A stretch of DNA of 64,000 nt from an uncultured Pelagibacteraceae bacterium (GCA_902561585.1 CACEQK010000001.1:167266-231265); one strand, 5' to 3'. Positions 36,084-47,616 are shown, counted from the first letter of the stretch. Program-made: numbers and translations. Notes: generated by a model from the sequence alone, not told the origin.

Positions 36084-38155
36084 TGTTCAAAATACATAAA
36101 GAAGAATTAGAAGTTAATGGTAAAAAATTAACTTTAGAGACAGGAAAAGTTGCTAGACAAGCAGACGGAGCTATTATTGCGTCTTTAGGCGAGACAGTGG
36201 TGATTGCCACAGCGGTAGGTGCAAAAAAATTAAATGACGGGCAGGATTACTTTCCATTATCCGTTAATTATCAAGAAAAATATTATGCTGCAGGTAAAAT
36301 TCCAGGTGGGTATTTCAAAAGAGAAGCAAGACCTACTGAAGCAGAAACCTTAATTTCAAGATTAATAGACAGACCTATTAGACCTTTATTTCCTTCAAGT
36401 TTTCTTAATGAAGTTCAATTACTCCCAACTGTTTTATCTTATGATGGAGAAAATCAGCCTGATATTCTGTCGATTATCGCATCTTCTGCTGCATTAGCTA
36501 TTTCTGGTTTACCATTTCAAGGACCTATAGCTGCAAGTAGAGTTGGATATAAAGATGGTAATTATCTATTAAACCCATCAATAGAAGAGTTAAAAGAATC
36601 AGAATTAGATTTAGTAGTTGCAGGCACTAAAGATGCTGTTTTAATGGTTGAGTCTGAAACATCGGGATTATCCGAAAAAGTAATGTTAGACGCTGTAAAG
36701 TTTGGCCACGAAAAATTTATTCCAATAATTGAGTCAATAGAAAAGTTAGCAAAAAAAGCTGGTAAACCAAAATGGGAGGTGGAAGAAGTTGATCACTCAG
36801 AAGTTAAGGAGAGAATTTCCAAAAAATTTGAAACTGGTTTAAGAAGCGCATTCAAAGAGATAGATAAAAAGAAAAGGTCAACAGCAATATCTGAAATTGA
36901 ATTAAAGTGTAAAGAAATGTTTGCTGAAGATGATTCACTAACAGAAAACCAAGTAATGGCCCAACTAAAATCTTTGGAAAAGGATATAGTTAGAACTGCA
37001 ATTTTAAAAGATAAAAAAAGAATTGATGGAAGAGGTTTAGCAGATGTTAGGCAAATTAAATGTGAAGTAGGCGTCTTACCAAGAACTCATGGATCTGCAT
37101 TATTTACTAGAGGAGAAACTCAAGCACTTGTAGTAACTACATTAGGTATGTCAGACGATGAACAAAGACTAGAAAGCTTAGAAGGTATGCAAAAATCTAA
37201 CTTTATGTTGCATTATAATTTTCCACCATTTTCTGTAGGAGAGTGTGGAAGAATTGGAACAGGAAGAAGAGAAATAGGTCACGGAAAATTAGCATGGAGA
37301 GCAATAAACTCATCACTACCCAAAAAGGAAAATTTCCCATACACATTAAGAGTTGTTTCTGAGATAACCGAGTCCAATGGATCTTCATCTATGGCTACGG
37401 TTTGCGGAACTTCTTTATCTCTTATGGATGCAGGAGTCCCTATCAAAGAGCCAGTAGCTGGGATAGCTATGGGACTGATCAAAGAAGGAGATGATTTTTC
37501 TGTATTATCAGATATTTTAGGTGACGAAGATCATCTAGGAGATATGGATTTTAAAGTTGCAGGCACGAAAAATGGAATAACATCGTTACAAATGGATATT
37601 AAAATAACAGGTATTACTTTCGAAATCATGGAAAAAGCTTTAGATCAAGCGAAATCCGGAAGAGAGCATATTCTTGGAGAAATGAATAAAGCTATTAAAA
37701 CATCAAGAAAAGAATTTTCAAAACACACTCCAAAAATGGAAACAATAAAAGTAGATAAAAAAGATATAGCTACAGTAATAGGTAAAGGTGGAGCAACAAT
37801 AAGAGAGATTGTGGAAACTTCAGGAGCTAAAGTAGATGTAAATGATACAGGCGAAGTAACAGTTGCAGCTCCAGACGAAGCTTCAAGAAATAAAGCATTA
37901 GAATTTATTAAAAATTTAATTGCTAAACCTGAAATGGGAAAAACTTATAAAGGTAAAGTTGTAAAAATTATGGACTTTGGAGCTTTTGTAAATTTTTTAG
38001 GAAAACAAGACGGTTTAGTTCACATTTCCGAGTTAGCAGATAAAAGAGTAGCAAAAGTTGGTGATGTTGTTAAAGAAGGTGACGAAGTCTCAGTTAAAGT
38101 TGTTGGATTTGATAGAGGTAAAGTTAAATTATCAATGAAGCAAGCTGGAAGTTAA
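36083..38155 (+). CDS. pnp: Polyribonucleotide nucleotidyltransferase (PNPase)
   Basis: A 690-residue phosphorolytic 3'-5' exoribonuclease. Two RNase PH domains (about 1-230 with [20 protein letters not shown] and [15 protein letters not shown]; about 310-545 with [22 protein letters not shown] and the catalytic-region [19 protein letters not shown]) flank an all-alpha linker. KH (about 555-610, [12 protein letters not shown]) and S1 (about 620-690, [26 protein letters not shown]) domains follow. The protein ends soon after S1, without the usual acidic tail. The 3' end overlaps the convergent GNAT gene by 4 bases. Confidence 0.98.
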   Translation: MFKIHKEELEVNGKKLTLETGKVARQADGAIIASLGETVVIATAVGAKKLNDGQDYFPLSVNYQEKYYAAGKIPGGYFKREARPTEAETLISRLIDRPIRPLFPSSFLNEVQLLPTVLSYDGENQPDILSIIASSAALAISGLPFQGPIAASRVGYKDGNYLLNPSIEELKESELDLVVAGTKDAVLMVESETSGLSEKVMLDAVKFGHEKFIPIIESIEKLAKKAGKPKWEVEEVDHSEVKERISKKFETGLRSAFKEIDKKKRSTAISEIELKCKEMFAEDDSLTENQVMAQLKSLEKDIVRTAILKDKKRIDGRGLADVRQIKCEVGVLPRTHGSALFTRGETQALVVTTLGMSDDEQRLESLEGMQKSNFMLHYNFPPFSVGECGRIGTGRREIGHGKLAWRAINSSLPKKENFPYTLRVVSEITESNGSSSMATVCGTSLSLMDAGVPIKEPVAGIAMGLIKEGDDFSVLSDILGDEDHLGDMDFKVAGTKNGITSLQMDIKITGITFEIMEKALDQAKSGREHILGEMNKAIKTSRKEFSKHTPKMETIKVDKKDIATVIGKGGATIREIVETSGAKVDVNDTGEVTVAAPDEASRNKALEFIKNLIAKPEMGKTYKGKVVKIMDFGAFVNFLGKQDGLVHISELADKRVAKVGDVVKEGDEVSVKVVGFDRGKVKLSMKQAGS

Positions 38156-39102
38156 ACTATATAATCTAAATCACTATCAATATATTGAATATTATTAAAA
38201 TCTTTGCTTAAACAATTTAAAATATTTTTATCTTTTGAGTAAAATGCAAAATTGAGATTTGTTTGCCCAGGTATTAAATTATCAAAAAATCCTTTTTTAT
38301 TGGAAATAAATGCGAATAAATCTATTTCATTTTTTTTCAAAAATTTTAAAAGTACATTAGTAATTTCAGGCGTAATACCAGAAGTAGAATAGATTACATT
38401 TAAAATTTTAAAATTCTTTTTAAATCTCAAATGAGCAACTAAATATTGATCTTTAATTTTTAAAATATACATATCTTTTTTATAGGGACAATCAATTAAT
38501 CTCCATTTAAACCAATTTTCATCTCTTAGAATTCCAGAGGCTTGTCGTATTTGATTATGGTCATTTATTTCAATAATTTTACTGATTGTAGAGTTGCTCA
38601 ATTCTAAACATTGTAAATTTTCTACCTCCTTATGATTGTTAGAATAGGTAATGCTTCTAAATTTAGGTATTATATTTAAATAATTATTAAATTTTACTTT
38701 TCTAATAAATTTTTTGCTATTTATCCAGTTATACTTTCTAAAAACTCTTAAAGAGTCCTCGTTGCAAAGAGTTATTTGTACTGGACATATCTTCATCCAT
38801 TCTTCAGTGAGCAACTTTCCATATCCTTTTGATCTATAATTCGTATTAATAAAAAAGTCAGTAAACCATATAGCATTATGTATTATATTCTTAACTTTTA
38901 TTTTTGCAGGTATTAATCCGGCGTGCCCACAAATTTGATCATCAATAATTAATACTAAAGGTTCGTAATCATTAAAGCCTAGACGATATCTCCAATTAAA
39001 ATTTTCAATTACACCGCTCTCAAACCGAAAAGATCTTTTATAAAACTCAACTAATTTATCTTTATTAATTTCAGAGATTTTTTTGATATGAATTTTTTTC
39101 AC
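38152..39102 (-). CDS. GNAT-family N-acetyltransferase
   Basis: A 316-residue protein. The N-terminal GNAT domain (about 1-150) shows [20 protein letters not shown] and the acetyl-CoA-binding [18 protein letters not shown] (R-x-x-G-x-G). The C-terminal half could be a second, degenerate GNAT repeat ([21 protein letters not shown]). It has no signal peptide or membrane segment. The substrate is unknown; pairing with a divergent deacetylase-like gene suggests sugar or cell-surface metabolism, but that is inference. It sits between pnp and fabI, which are adjacent or nearly so in several alphaproteobacteria, so it looks like an insertion. Confidence 0.72.
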   Translation of the reverse strand: MKKIHIKKISEINKDKLVEFYKRSFRFESGVIENFNWRYRLGFNDYEPLVLIIDDQICGHAGLIPAKIKVKNIIHNAIWFTDFFINTNYRSKGYGKLLTEEWMKICPVQITLCNEDSLRVFRKYNWINSKKFIRKVKFNNYLNIIPKFRSITYSNNHKEVENLQCLELSNSTISKIIEINDHNQIRQASGILRDENWFKWRLIDCPYKKDMYILKIKDQYLVAHLRFKKNFKILNVIYSTSGITPEITNVLLKFLKKNEIDLFAFISNKKGFFDNLIPGQTNLNFAFYSKDKNILNCLSKDFNNIQYIDSDLDYIV

Positions 39103-39124
39103 AATAATTTAAGATATATTAAAT

Positions 39125-39901
39125 ATGTTCAATTCAATTAAAAAAGCAACAGACAAATATACCGGGTTACTAATAAGAATGGATGATATTACGGAATGCA
39201 TGAACTGGGAGAAGATGAATAAATGTGAGGACCTTTTTGATAAATACAAAATTAAACCTTTATTAGGAATAATCCCAATCAATAAAGATCCAGAATTATT
39301 GAAATTTCCGAAAAATATTGACTTTTGGAATAGAGTTTCTAATTGGAAAAACAAAGGTTGGGAGATTACAATGCATGGATACAACCATCTTTACACTCAA
39401 AGGTCTGACAAAAAAAAGGATTTATTTAATTATGGGGGAAACTCAGAATTTTATGGATTAGATTATAACACTCAACTTAATAAAATTAAAAAGGGTTTAG
39501 AAGAATTTAAAAAAAGAAATATCAACATAAGAAGCTTTTTTGCACCAAATCATATTTATGATGAAAATACTTTAAAAGCTCTTAAAAATTCTAATATTAA
39601 AATTATTATTGACGGTTATGGTTTATTTCCATTTTATAAAAATGATATATTATTTATTCCCCAGCTTTTTTATAAAGAAATTTTTTTGCCAATTGGTATT
39701 CAGTCAACGCAGATGCACATTAACGATTGGAACGACGAGTCATTTAAAAAATTCGAAGAATTTATTGAGAAAAATAAACCAAAAATCGTCAATTTAGATT
39801 ATATAATTGATATCGCCAGAAATAGTAGATTTCAAAACTTAACAAACTATTTCGTAGAGAAAAGTTTAAAAACTTTAAGATATTTTAGGAAATATTCTTA
39901 G
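39125..39901 (+). CDS. DUF2334-type polysaccharide-deacetylase-like protein
   Basis: A 258-residue protein with the NodB/DUF2334 pattern: LLIRMDDITECM (acidic metal-binding pair near residue 20), PLLGIIPINKDPEL, the GWEITMHGYNHLYT segment with a His pair (about 80-92) and RSFFAPNHIYDENTLKAL. No signal peptide, so it would act in the cytoplasm. DUF2334 proteins are often encoded with glycan or nucleotide-sugar genes. It is divergent from the GNAT gene across only 22 bases, and its 3' end overlaps fabI by 17 bases. Whether it is an active deacetylase is unproven. Confidence 0.75.
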   Translation: MFNSIKKATDKYTGLLIRMDDITECMNWEKMNKCEDLFDKYKIKPLLGIIPINKDPELLKFPKNIDFWNRVSNWKNKGWEITMHGYNHLYTQRSDKKKDLFNYGGNSEFYGLDYNTQLNKIKKGLEEFKKRNINIRSFFAPNHIYDENTLKALKNSNIKIIIDGYGLFPFYKNDILFIPQLFYKEIFLPIGIQSTQMHINDWNDESFKKFEEFIEKNKPKIVNLDYIIDIARNSRFQNLTNYFVEKSLKTLRYFRKYS

Positions 39902-40670
39902 GATCTGGCATACCCACTTTATTATATCCTGCATCAACGTAATGAATTTCTCCAGTCACGCCAGCAGCCAAATCACTTAATAAGTATAAAGCTGAATTTC
40001 CAACATCATGAATATCAACATTTCGTTTTAAAAAGGAATGATCTTCATTCCACTTATATAAAAATTTTGCATCACCGATAGCTGAAGCAGCTAATGTTTT
40101 AATAGGGCCAGCACTTATTGCGTTAACTCTCAGTTTTTTTTGTCCTAAGTCTCTTGCTAAATATTTCACACTTGCTTCAAGTGCAGATTTACAGACACCC
40201 ATAACATTATAATTAGGGATTGCTTTTGTTGATTCATAAGTAAGCGTTAATAAACTTCCATTTTCTCTCATGATTTTTGAAGCCTCTTTTGAAACTTCAG
40301 TGAATGAAAAACATGAAATTAGCATACTTCTTAAAAAATTTTCTCTAGTTGTGTTCAGGTATTCACCTGATAATTCTGATTTGTCTGAAAATGCCACGGC
40401 ATGTACTACAAAATCAATTTGACCCCATTGTGATTTGATATCTTCGAATAATTTTATTACTTCTTCTTTTTTTTCAACATCACAACTAAAAGTAACTTTA
40501 GAATTTAGTTTTTCTGCTAAAGGTATAACTCTTTTTTTCAGAGCATCACCAAGATAAGTAAATGCTAACTGCGCACCAGCTTGTGATAATTTTTGGGAAA
40601 TACCCCAAGCTATTGAACGTTCATTAGCAACGCCCATAATTAAACCTTTTTTTCCTTTCATTAAATCCAT
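39885..40670 (-). CDS. fabI: Enoyl-[acyl-carrier-protein] reductase
   Basis: A 261-residue short-chain dehydrogenase-fold enzyme completing each fatty acid elongation cycle. GKKGLIMGVANERSIAWGI is the NAD-binding start of the FabI type. The active-site Tyr and Lys lie in YNVMGVCKSALEASVKYLA (Y-x6-K), and LRVNAISAGPIKTLAASAIG is the substrate loop. It begins the 3' end of a fabA-fabB-fabI minus-strand operon, 3 bases after fabB. The convergent DUF2334 gene overlaps its 3' end by 17 bases. Confidence 0.97.
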   Translation of the reverse strand: MDLMKGKKGLIMGVANERSIAWGISQKLSQAGAQLAFTYLGDALKKRVIPLAEKLNSKVTFSCDVEKKEEVIKLFEDIKSQWGQIDFVVHAVAFSDKSELSGEYLNTTRENFLRSMLISCFSFTEVSKEASKIMRENGSLLTLTYESTKAIPNYNVMGVCKSALEASVKYLARDLGQKKLRVNAISAGPIKTLAASAIGDAKFLYKWNEDHSFLKRNVDIHDVGNSALYLLSDLAAGVTGEIHYVDAGYNKVGMPDPKNIS

Positions 40671-40673
40671 GAT

Positions 40674-41885
40674 TTATACCTTTTCAAAAATAAGAGCAGC
40701 GTTTGTTCCTCCAAAGCCAAAACTATTTGACATAACTGTATTTAATGTTGCTCCCTTTTCAGTCTTAGAAACTATTGGAAATTTTTTTGCTTCTTCGTCC
40801 ATATCAGAAATATTAGCTGAGGCTGTGATAAAGTCATTTTTCATCATTATTAAACAGTAAATAGCTTCATGAACTGAAGCTGCCCCTAAAGGATGACCGG
40901 ATAAAGATTTTGTTGAACTAATTTTTGGTACATTTTCTCCAAAAGTTTTTCTAACCGCATTTAATTCAGTAATGTCACCAACAGGTGTAGATGTCCCGTG
41001 AGTATTTATATAATCAATTTTATTTTTTGCCGTAGACATTGCCATTTGCATACATCTAACTGCACCTTCTCCAGATGGAGCCACCATATCGTAGCCATCA
41101 GAAGTAGCACCATATCCAGTAAGTTCGGCATAAATTTTTGCACCTCTTGCTTTTGCGTGTTCGTACTCTTCTAGAACTAAAACACCGGCTCCACCAGCGA
41201 TTACAAATCCATCTCTTGTTTTATCATAAGCTCTTGAAGCAGTTTCAGGTTTATCATTGTACTTAGATGACAATGCGGTCATCGCATCAAACATCGCAGT
41301 CATTGCCCAATGAACTTCCTCACTTCCACCCGCAAAAATTACATCTTGTTTACCCATTTGAATTAATTCCATTGCATTACCGATACAGTGACCACTAGTT
41401 GCGCAAGCAGAACTCATTGTATAATTTGTACCCTTGATTTTAAATGGAACAGCAAGTGTTGCTGATGCAGTACTTGCCATTGTTCTAGGAACAATAAAAG
41501 GCCCCATTAGTTTTGGAGTTTTTGCTCTAGTTTTATCAGCAGCCAAAATTACATTCTCTATTGAAGGACCACCAGATCCCATGATAATTCCAGTTTTAAT
41601 ATTACTAACTTCACCATCCTCTAATCCAGAATCATTGATGGCTTCTTTCATAGCAACGTAGTTATATGCTGAACCCGATCCCATAAAACGAATTGATTTT
41701 CTATCTACGTGATCTGAAAGTTTAATATTTGGCTTACCATGAATATGGCTTTTTAAATTATGCTCTTTATATTCCTCACAAAAAGAAATACCAGATTTTG
41801 AATTAAGTAAAGATTGATGAACTTCTTCTTGATTATTCCCTAAACAAGAAACTATACCAAGTCCTGTAATTACCACTCTTCTCAT
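40674..41885 (-). CDS. fabB: 3-oxoacyl-[acyl-carrier-protein] synthase I
   Basis: A 403-residue condensing enzyme for elongation of unsaturated acyl chains. The catalytic Cys lies in [16 protein letters not shown] (about residue 163) and the two His in [12 protein letters not shown] (about 298) and [16 protein letters not shown] (about 333). The C-terminal [14 protein letters not shown] is typical. With fabA upstream in a 4-base overlap (ATGA) this is the classic anaerobic unsaturated fatty acid pair, followed here by fabI. Confidence 0.98.
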   Translation of the reverse strand: MRRVVITGLGIVSCLGNNQEEVHQSLLNSKSGISFCEEYKEHNLKSHIHGKPNIKLSDHVDRKSIRFMGSGSAYNYVAMKEAINDSGLEDGEVSNIKTGIIMGSGGPSIENVILAADKTRAKTPKLMGPFIVPRTMASTASATLAVPFKIKGTNYTMSSACATSGHCIGNAMELIQMGKQDVIFAGGSEEVHWAMTAMFDAMTALSSKYNDKPETASRAYDKTRDGFVIAGGAGVLVLEEYEHAKARGAKIYAELTGYGATSDGYDMVAPSGEGAVRCMQMAMSTAKNKIDYINTHGTSTPVGDITELNAVRKTFGENVPKISSTKSLSGHPLGAASVHEAIYCLIMMKNDFITASANISDMDEEAKKFPIVSKTEKGATLNTVMSNSFGFGGTNAALIFEKV

Positions 41886-42385
41886 GATTTAAACAATCCT
41901 ACTTTTAGATTTTCTGTTTTATAAATTATTTTTCCATCTGCACTTAATATTCCATTAGCTAAACCAACACATGTGCCTTCTTTTTTTAAAACTCTTTTCA
42001 TATTTATTTCGTAGGTTGCCATTTTTACTTTTTTCAAAACTTCACCAGTGAATTTTACAGAATTTACCCCTAAAGCTCTACCTTTTCCTGGCTCGCCGAT
42101 CCATCCCAGGTAGAATCCAACCAGTTGCCACATAGCATCTAGGCCTAAGCAACCTGGCATAACTGGATCTCCTTTAAAATGACAATCAAAAAACCATAAA
42201 CTATCTTTGATATCTAGTTCCGCTTTGATAAAACCTTTTTTAAACTCTCCGGTATCATTTGTTATTTCCGTAATCCTGTCAAACATCAACATTGGAGGAA
42301 GTGGAAGTTTAGCATTTCCTTCTCCGAATAATTTTCCCTCTCCACACGAAATTAGATCGTCGTAGCTATAACTATTTTTTTGCAT
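41882..42385 (-). CDS. fabA: 3-hydroxydecanoyl-[acyl-carrier-protein] dehydratase/isomerase
   Basis: A 167-residue hot-dog-fold enzyme that introduces the cis double bond at C10. The active-site His is in [16 protein letters not shown] and the acidic residue in [18 protein letters not shown], nearly identical to E. coli FabA. It is first in the fabA-fabB-fabI operon. Its promoter lies in the 83-base gap to divergent irr, where a TATAAT on the minus strand sits inside a palindrome (42431-42454). Confidence 0.98.
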   Translation of the reverse strand: MQKNSYSYDDLISCGEGKLFGEGNAKLPLPPMLMFDRITEITNDTGEFKKGFIKAELDIKDSLWFFDCHFKGDPVMPGCLGLDAMWQLVGFYLGWIGEPGKGRALGVNSVKFTGEVLKKVKMATYEINMKRVLKKEGTCVGLANGILSADGKIIYKTENLKVGLFKS

Positions 42386-42430
42386 AATTTTTAGACTGTT
42401 TTACTTGATTTAAGAAAGTAATGGTATATA

Positions 42431-42454
42431 TTTATAATTTAGAATAATTATAAA
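42431..42454. promoter_or_regulatory. Palindromic irr/fabA operator with two opposed -10 hexamers
   Basis: A perfect 9-bp inverted repeat, tttataatt and aattataaa, is separated by tagaat. It embeds TATAAT on the plus strand (42433-42438, toward irr) and TATAAT on the minus strand (42452-42447, toward fabA). The right-hand 17 bases (42438-42454, TTTAGAATAATTATAAA) match the site before katG at 15 of 17 positions. The known Irr-binding ICE box in alphaproteobacteria has TTTAGAA-like half sites, so Irr binding here would cover both promoters. Function is inferred. Confidence 0.7.
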
Positions 42455-42468
42455 CTACAATTTAATAA

Positions 42469-42882
42469 GTGAAAAAAACAAGTATTTTAAACAAATTAAG
42501 ATCTTCTGGTTTAAGACCTACCAAACAAAGAGTAGAAATAGCTAAATTATTGTTTAATAGAGACAAGACATTTCATTTTACAGTCGAGAGTTTAGGCAAA
42601 CATTTAGCAAAAAAAACTACAACAAAATTTGCTCTTGCAACAATTTATAATACAGTACACGCTTTTAAAAAAGCAGGTCACTTAAGTGAAGTACACTTAA
42701 GAGGCAAAAACAACACTACTTACTTTGATACAAATATTTCAAACCACCATCATTTTTATGACAGTGAAACATCGGAGTTGATTGATATTAATGATAACGA
42801 GATAAAATTTGATAAAATTCCTAAAGCACCTAACGGCAAAACTATAAAAAATTTAGAGGTAATCATAAATTTGAAAAACTGA
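42469..42882 (+). CDS. irr: Iron response regulator Irr (Fur superfamily)
   Basis: A 137-residue winged-helix regulator starting at GTG 42469. The DNA-binding half shows LRSSGLRPTKQRVEIAKLLF and FALATIYNTVHAFKKAGHLSEV. The Irr-type HHHF sequence (about residue 91, NISNHHHFYDSE) replaces the Fur metal pattern, and the tail ends NLEVIINLKN. Irr senses heme availability and controls iron-using and heme genes in alphaproteobacteria. The N-terminal heme motif GCP of Bradyrhizobium Irr is absent, as in many Irr proteins. Its place divergent from fabA-fabB-fabI is the usual rhizobial arrangement. Confidence 0.9.
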   Translation: MKKTSILNKLRSSGLRPTKQRVEIAKLLFNRDKTFHFTVESLGKHLAKKTTTKFALATIYNTVHAFKKAGHLSEVHLRGKNNTTYFDTNISNHHHFYDSETSELIDINDNEIKFDKIPKAPNGKTIKNLEVIINLKN

Positions 42883-42903
42883 CAGTTTGTCGCTTGGACT
42901 TAC

Positions 42904-42920
42904 TTTAGAACTATTATAAA
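42904..42920 (+). promoter_or_regulatory. ICE-like operator before katG
   Basis: TTTAGAACTATTATAAA is an imperfect inverted repeat (TTTAGAA / TTATAAA) that differs at only two central positions from the site between fabA and irr. It overlaps a possible -10 (TATTAT/TATAAA), 23-29 bases before the katG ATG, and is followed by a Shine-Dalgarno AGGAG at 42932-42936. This suggests repression or activation of katG by Irr. Confidence 0.62.
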
Positions 42921-42933
42921 CTTTAAAATATAG

Positions 42934-45114
<2,181 letters not shown>

Positions 45115-45115
45115 T

Positions 45116-45751
45116 ATGGAAATTGTTAAAACACAAAACTTAGAAAAGTTGAGTCAAAATATTAAAGATGATTTTTTTATTGTTCCAAATCTTAAATTTG
45201 ATGTTAAAAAATTAAGAACAGATTTTAATTTAATCCTCAAAAAAAAGAAATTTAACACACTTGGTATTAAAAATTTTGGTGCGATTGCTTTAAATCAAAT
45301 TCCAGGTGATAAATCTTCTATCGAAGGTCATAATGTAAGAGGCACTTATTGGACAATTCCGGATGAAGAGGGAAAAGAGATTGAGAGAGATAAACCTGTA
45401 GACGAGACAAAGTATACTGAAATAGTTCCAGAATTTAAAGGAACATATTTTGAAGAAGTCTATAATGTTATTAGTAAGCATTTTAAATTAGGACGAGTTA
45501 GAATTTTACTTAAAGAACCTAGATCAACTTTAAGCTGGCACAGAGATCCAGAACCAAGATTACATATACCAATTATAACAAATAAAGGATGCAGAATGGT
45601 TATAGAAGAGGTTTGCAGACACATGCCTGCAGATGGATCAGTAACTATCACTAATAATACAAAATATCACAACTTTTTTAACGGAGGTGAGCAAGATAGA
45701 ATTCATTTAGTTGCTTGTGTTTTGGAAAATCCTTTTAAGAAAAGCAACTAA
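45116..45751 (+). CDS. Aspartyl/asparaginyl beta-hydroxylase-like 2OG-Fe(II) oxygenase
   Basis: A 211-residue protein with a cupin-type 2-oxoglutarate/iron fold. The first metal ligands are in LSWHRDPEPRLHIPII (H-x-D near residue 141), the distal His in NNTKYHNFFNGG, and a 2OG-binding Arg in QDRIHLVACVLE. This is the pattern of the AspH-like family (known substrates include Asp/Asn residues in proteins and small molecules). The substrate is unknown. It begins 1 base after katG, so peroxide and iron control may be shared. Confidence 0.8.
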   Translation: MEIVKTQNLEKLSQNIKDDFFIVPNLKFDVKKLRTDFNLILKKKKFNTLGIKNFGAIALNQIPGDKSSIEGHNVRGTYWTIPDEEGKEIERDKPVDETKYTEIVPEFKGTYFEEVYNVISKHFKLGRVRILLKEPRSTLSWHRDPEPRLHIPIITNKGCRMVIEEVCRHMPADGSVTITNNTKYHNFFNGGEQDRIHLVACVLENPFKKSN

Positions 45752-45764
45752 TTAAAATAATTTC

Positions 45765-45989
45765 ATGACAGAGTTTAGTAGTGGTATATTCAAAGTTATA
45801 GCGAGCACGAGTGCCGGAAGAGCACTTGTTTACACTGTTGGACACGTCATAATAGCTATGACAGTTGTTTCTGTGCTTACAGGAGCAAGCTTATGGGAAG
45901 CAGGATTAGTAGCTTTGGTAGAACCGACTATTAATGGATTTTGGTATTATATATTAGATAAAATTTGGTCTGCGAAATTTAAAAATTAA
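45765..45989 (+). CDS. DUF2061 small membrane protein
   Basis: A 74-residue protein with two hydrophobic helices (about 19-39 and 44-63): GRALVYTVGHVIIAMTVVSVLTG and WEAGLVALVEPTINGFWYYILD, ending in a basic tail. The TGASLWEAGLVALVEP.. and YYILDKIW patterns match DUF2061 inner-membrane proteins of unknown role. It lies 13 bases after the oxygenase gene and 2 bases before the convergent SH3 gene. Confidence 0.8.
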   Translation: MTEFSSGIFKVIASTSAGRALVYTVGHVIIAMTVVSVLTGASLWEAGLVALVEPTINGFWYYILDKIWSAKFKN

Positions 45990-45991
45990 AA

Positions 45992-46435
45992 TTACAACAA
46001 TCCCCATAAGCTATCTTTCTTAACCCAACCTTTAAATTTATCTACCGTTATATTACACCATTCGCCTTTACATTTTTTTATTTTACAAAGCCGACCTTTT
46101 TTTAAAATTACTTTAGGAGTTGAATATATAGTTGGTCTATTAAAAACTAATACGTCGTCATCTATTGTTATGGCTGCTTTTTTCTTTGAAAGTTGAGAAA
46201 TATGGATCCAACCAGAATTATTTTCATGATCTCTTATTTTTCTAAAAGTATCTGATTTATCTTGAATTAGAACAGGCAAAAATTTTTTTTTGTAAAAAAT
46301 TTTTACCGGATAATCAAATGATGGCCCTTGGCGTAAATTTACTATTTCGTTTCTTAATGTTAGAAAATACTCCTCTTTTGCAAACAAATTATGTGTAAAA
46401 AAAAATAGAACTAATAAAAAAATTATTTTTTGCAT
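45992..46435 (-). CDS. Secreted SH3-domain protein
   Basis: A 147-residue protein with a signal peptide (MQKIIFLLVLFFFTHNLFA, cleavage near residue 19). Two bacterial SH3-like domains follow: about 25-85 (NEIVNLRQGPSFDYPVKIFY ... GWIHISQLS) and about 90-147 (VFNRPTIYSTPKVILKKGRL ... GWVKKDSLWGLL). Such domains bind peptidoglycan or proteins in the periplasm. A Cys pair near CKIKKCKGEWC could form a disulphide. Its start overlaps hesA by 13 bases, which places it last in the ubiE-to-SH3 operon. Confidence 0.82.
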   Translation of the reverse strand: MQKIIFLLVLFFFTHNLFAKEEYFLTLRNEIVNLRQGPSFDYPVKIFYKKKFLPVLIQDKSDTFRKIRDHENNSGWIHISQLSKKKAAITIDDDVLVFNRPTIYSTPKVILKKGRLCKIKKCKGEWCNITVDKFKGWVKKDSLWGLL

Positions 46436-47172
46436 TTATTTTTACAGTTTTTATTGACACTTATTTTTACTGTTCTCAAGTTCATTTTAAGAGAGTTAAA
46501 TATTAACATATTTGTATTTAAATCACTTTTTAAATTTAAAACTGTTTTTAAAACTTCATTGGCTTGTAGCGAGCCCATCACACCTGCTACTGGAGAAAAA
46601 ATTCCTTCTGTTTCGCAATTGTTTTCCAAAATTGGTTGTTCTGGCATAAAACATCTATAGCACGGTCCTTTTTTTGTAAAATTGAATTTTAACAGATGTC
46701 CATCAAATCGACTTATAGCGGCAGAGATTAGAATCTTTTTATTTTTTTTACAAAAATCATTTATTAAATATCTAGTTTCGTAGTTATCGGTACCATCACA
46801 AATTATTTCATAATTCTTTAGAATAGATTTTATATTTTTAAAAATTAATCTAGATTTAAATGTTTTAATTTTTATATTTTTATTAATTTTTTTTACGTGA
46901 GCTTTAGCCTGTATAACTTTATATTTATTTAAATCACTACTATTAAATAATATTTGTCTATTTAAATTACTTAATTCGACTTTGTCAGGATCGACTATAC
47001 CTACATGCCCAATACCTGAGGCTGCTAAGTAAGCAAGTAGCGGACATCCTAAACCGCCCATCCCGATAATTAAAATTTTTGCTTTTTTAATTTTTTTTTG
47101 ACCTTGTATGCCAACTTTTTTAAGAATTATTTGTTTTTCGAATCTCTTGAATTCTTTAAAATTAAAATTCAT
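46423..47172 (-). CDS. ThiF/MoeB/HesA-family adenylyltransferase
   Basis: A 249-residue E1-like enzyme that adenylates the C-terminal glycine of a ubiquitin-like sulphur carrier (ThiS or MoaD). The ATP-binding ILIIGMGGLGCPLLAYLAASGIG motif, NLNRQILF with the Arg finger and CDGTDNYETRYLINDFC are conserved. The zinc-binding Cys pairs are CYRC (about residue 166) and a C-terminal CKNKC. There is no rhodanese domain. With no moa or thi sulphur-carrier genes nearby, ThiF and MoeB roles cannot be separated. It lies 3 bases after dut. Confidence 0.9.
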   Translation of the reverse strand: MNFNFKEFKRFEKQIILKKVGIQGQKKIKKAKILIIGMGGLGCPLLAYLAASGIGHVGIVDPDKVELSNLNRQILFNSSDLNKYKVIQAKAHVKKINKNIKIKTFKSRLIFKNIKSILKNYEIICDGTDNYETRYLINDFCKKNKKILISAAISRFDGHLLKFNFTKKGPCYRCFMPEQPILENNCETEGIFSPVAGVMGSLQANEVLKTVLNLKSDLNTNMLIFNSLKMNLRTVKISVNKNCKNKCKK

Positions 47173-47175
47173 TTT

Positions 47176-47616
47176 TTATTTGGTTCCAGTTGAACCAAAG
47201 CCACCAGAACCACGTTCTGTATCTTCTAGTGTTTTTACTTCTTTTAAATTAGCTTTAACTATAGGGCATAAGACCATTTGAGCGATCCGTGTACCATTCT
47301 CCACTAAAAAATTTTTAGCACCTAAATTAATTAAGATTACTTTTAATTCTCCCCTGTAATCAGCATCAATAGTTCCTGGGGTATTCAAAACACTTAGTTG
47401 ATTTTTTGCTGCTAAACCAGATCGTGGCCTTATCTGAATTTCAAAGTTTTTAGGTATCGAGACAGCTAATCCTGTTGGAATAATAGCTGTAGACCCAGGT
47501 TTAATCTCAATACTTTCGTTTATATGAGCCGCAAGATCTAACCCAGAAGATCCCTCTGTTTCGTATTTGGGCAATACAACTTTATTAGAAAGTCGCTTAA
47601 TTAAAATTTCTGTCAT
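47176..47616 (-). CDS. dut: Deoxyuridine 5'-triphosphate nucleotidohydrolase
   Basis: A 146-residue dUTPase that prevents uracil incorporation and supplies dUMP. The five trimeric-dUTPase motifs are visible: SSGLDLAAHI, PRSGLAAKNQL, LNTPGTIDADYRGELKV, GTRIAQMVLCPI and RGSGGFGSTG. I start at ATG 47616; an in-frame TTG directly before it is possible. It overlaps the 3' end of coaBC by 20 bases, an order (coaBC-dut) shared with many proteobacteria. Confidence 0.97.
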   Translation of the reverse strand: MTEILIKRLSNKVVLPKYETEGSSGLDLAAHINESIEIKPGSTAIIPTGLAVSIPKNFEIQIRPRSGLAAKNQLSVLNTPGTIDADYRGELKVILINLGAKNFLVENGTRIAQMVLCPIVKANLKEVKTLEDTERGSGGFGSTGTK

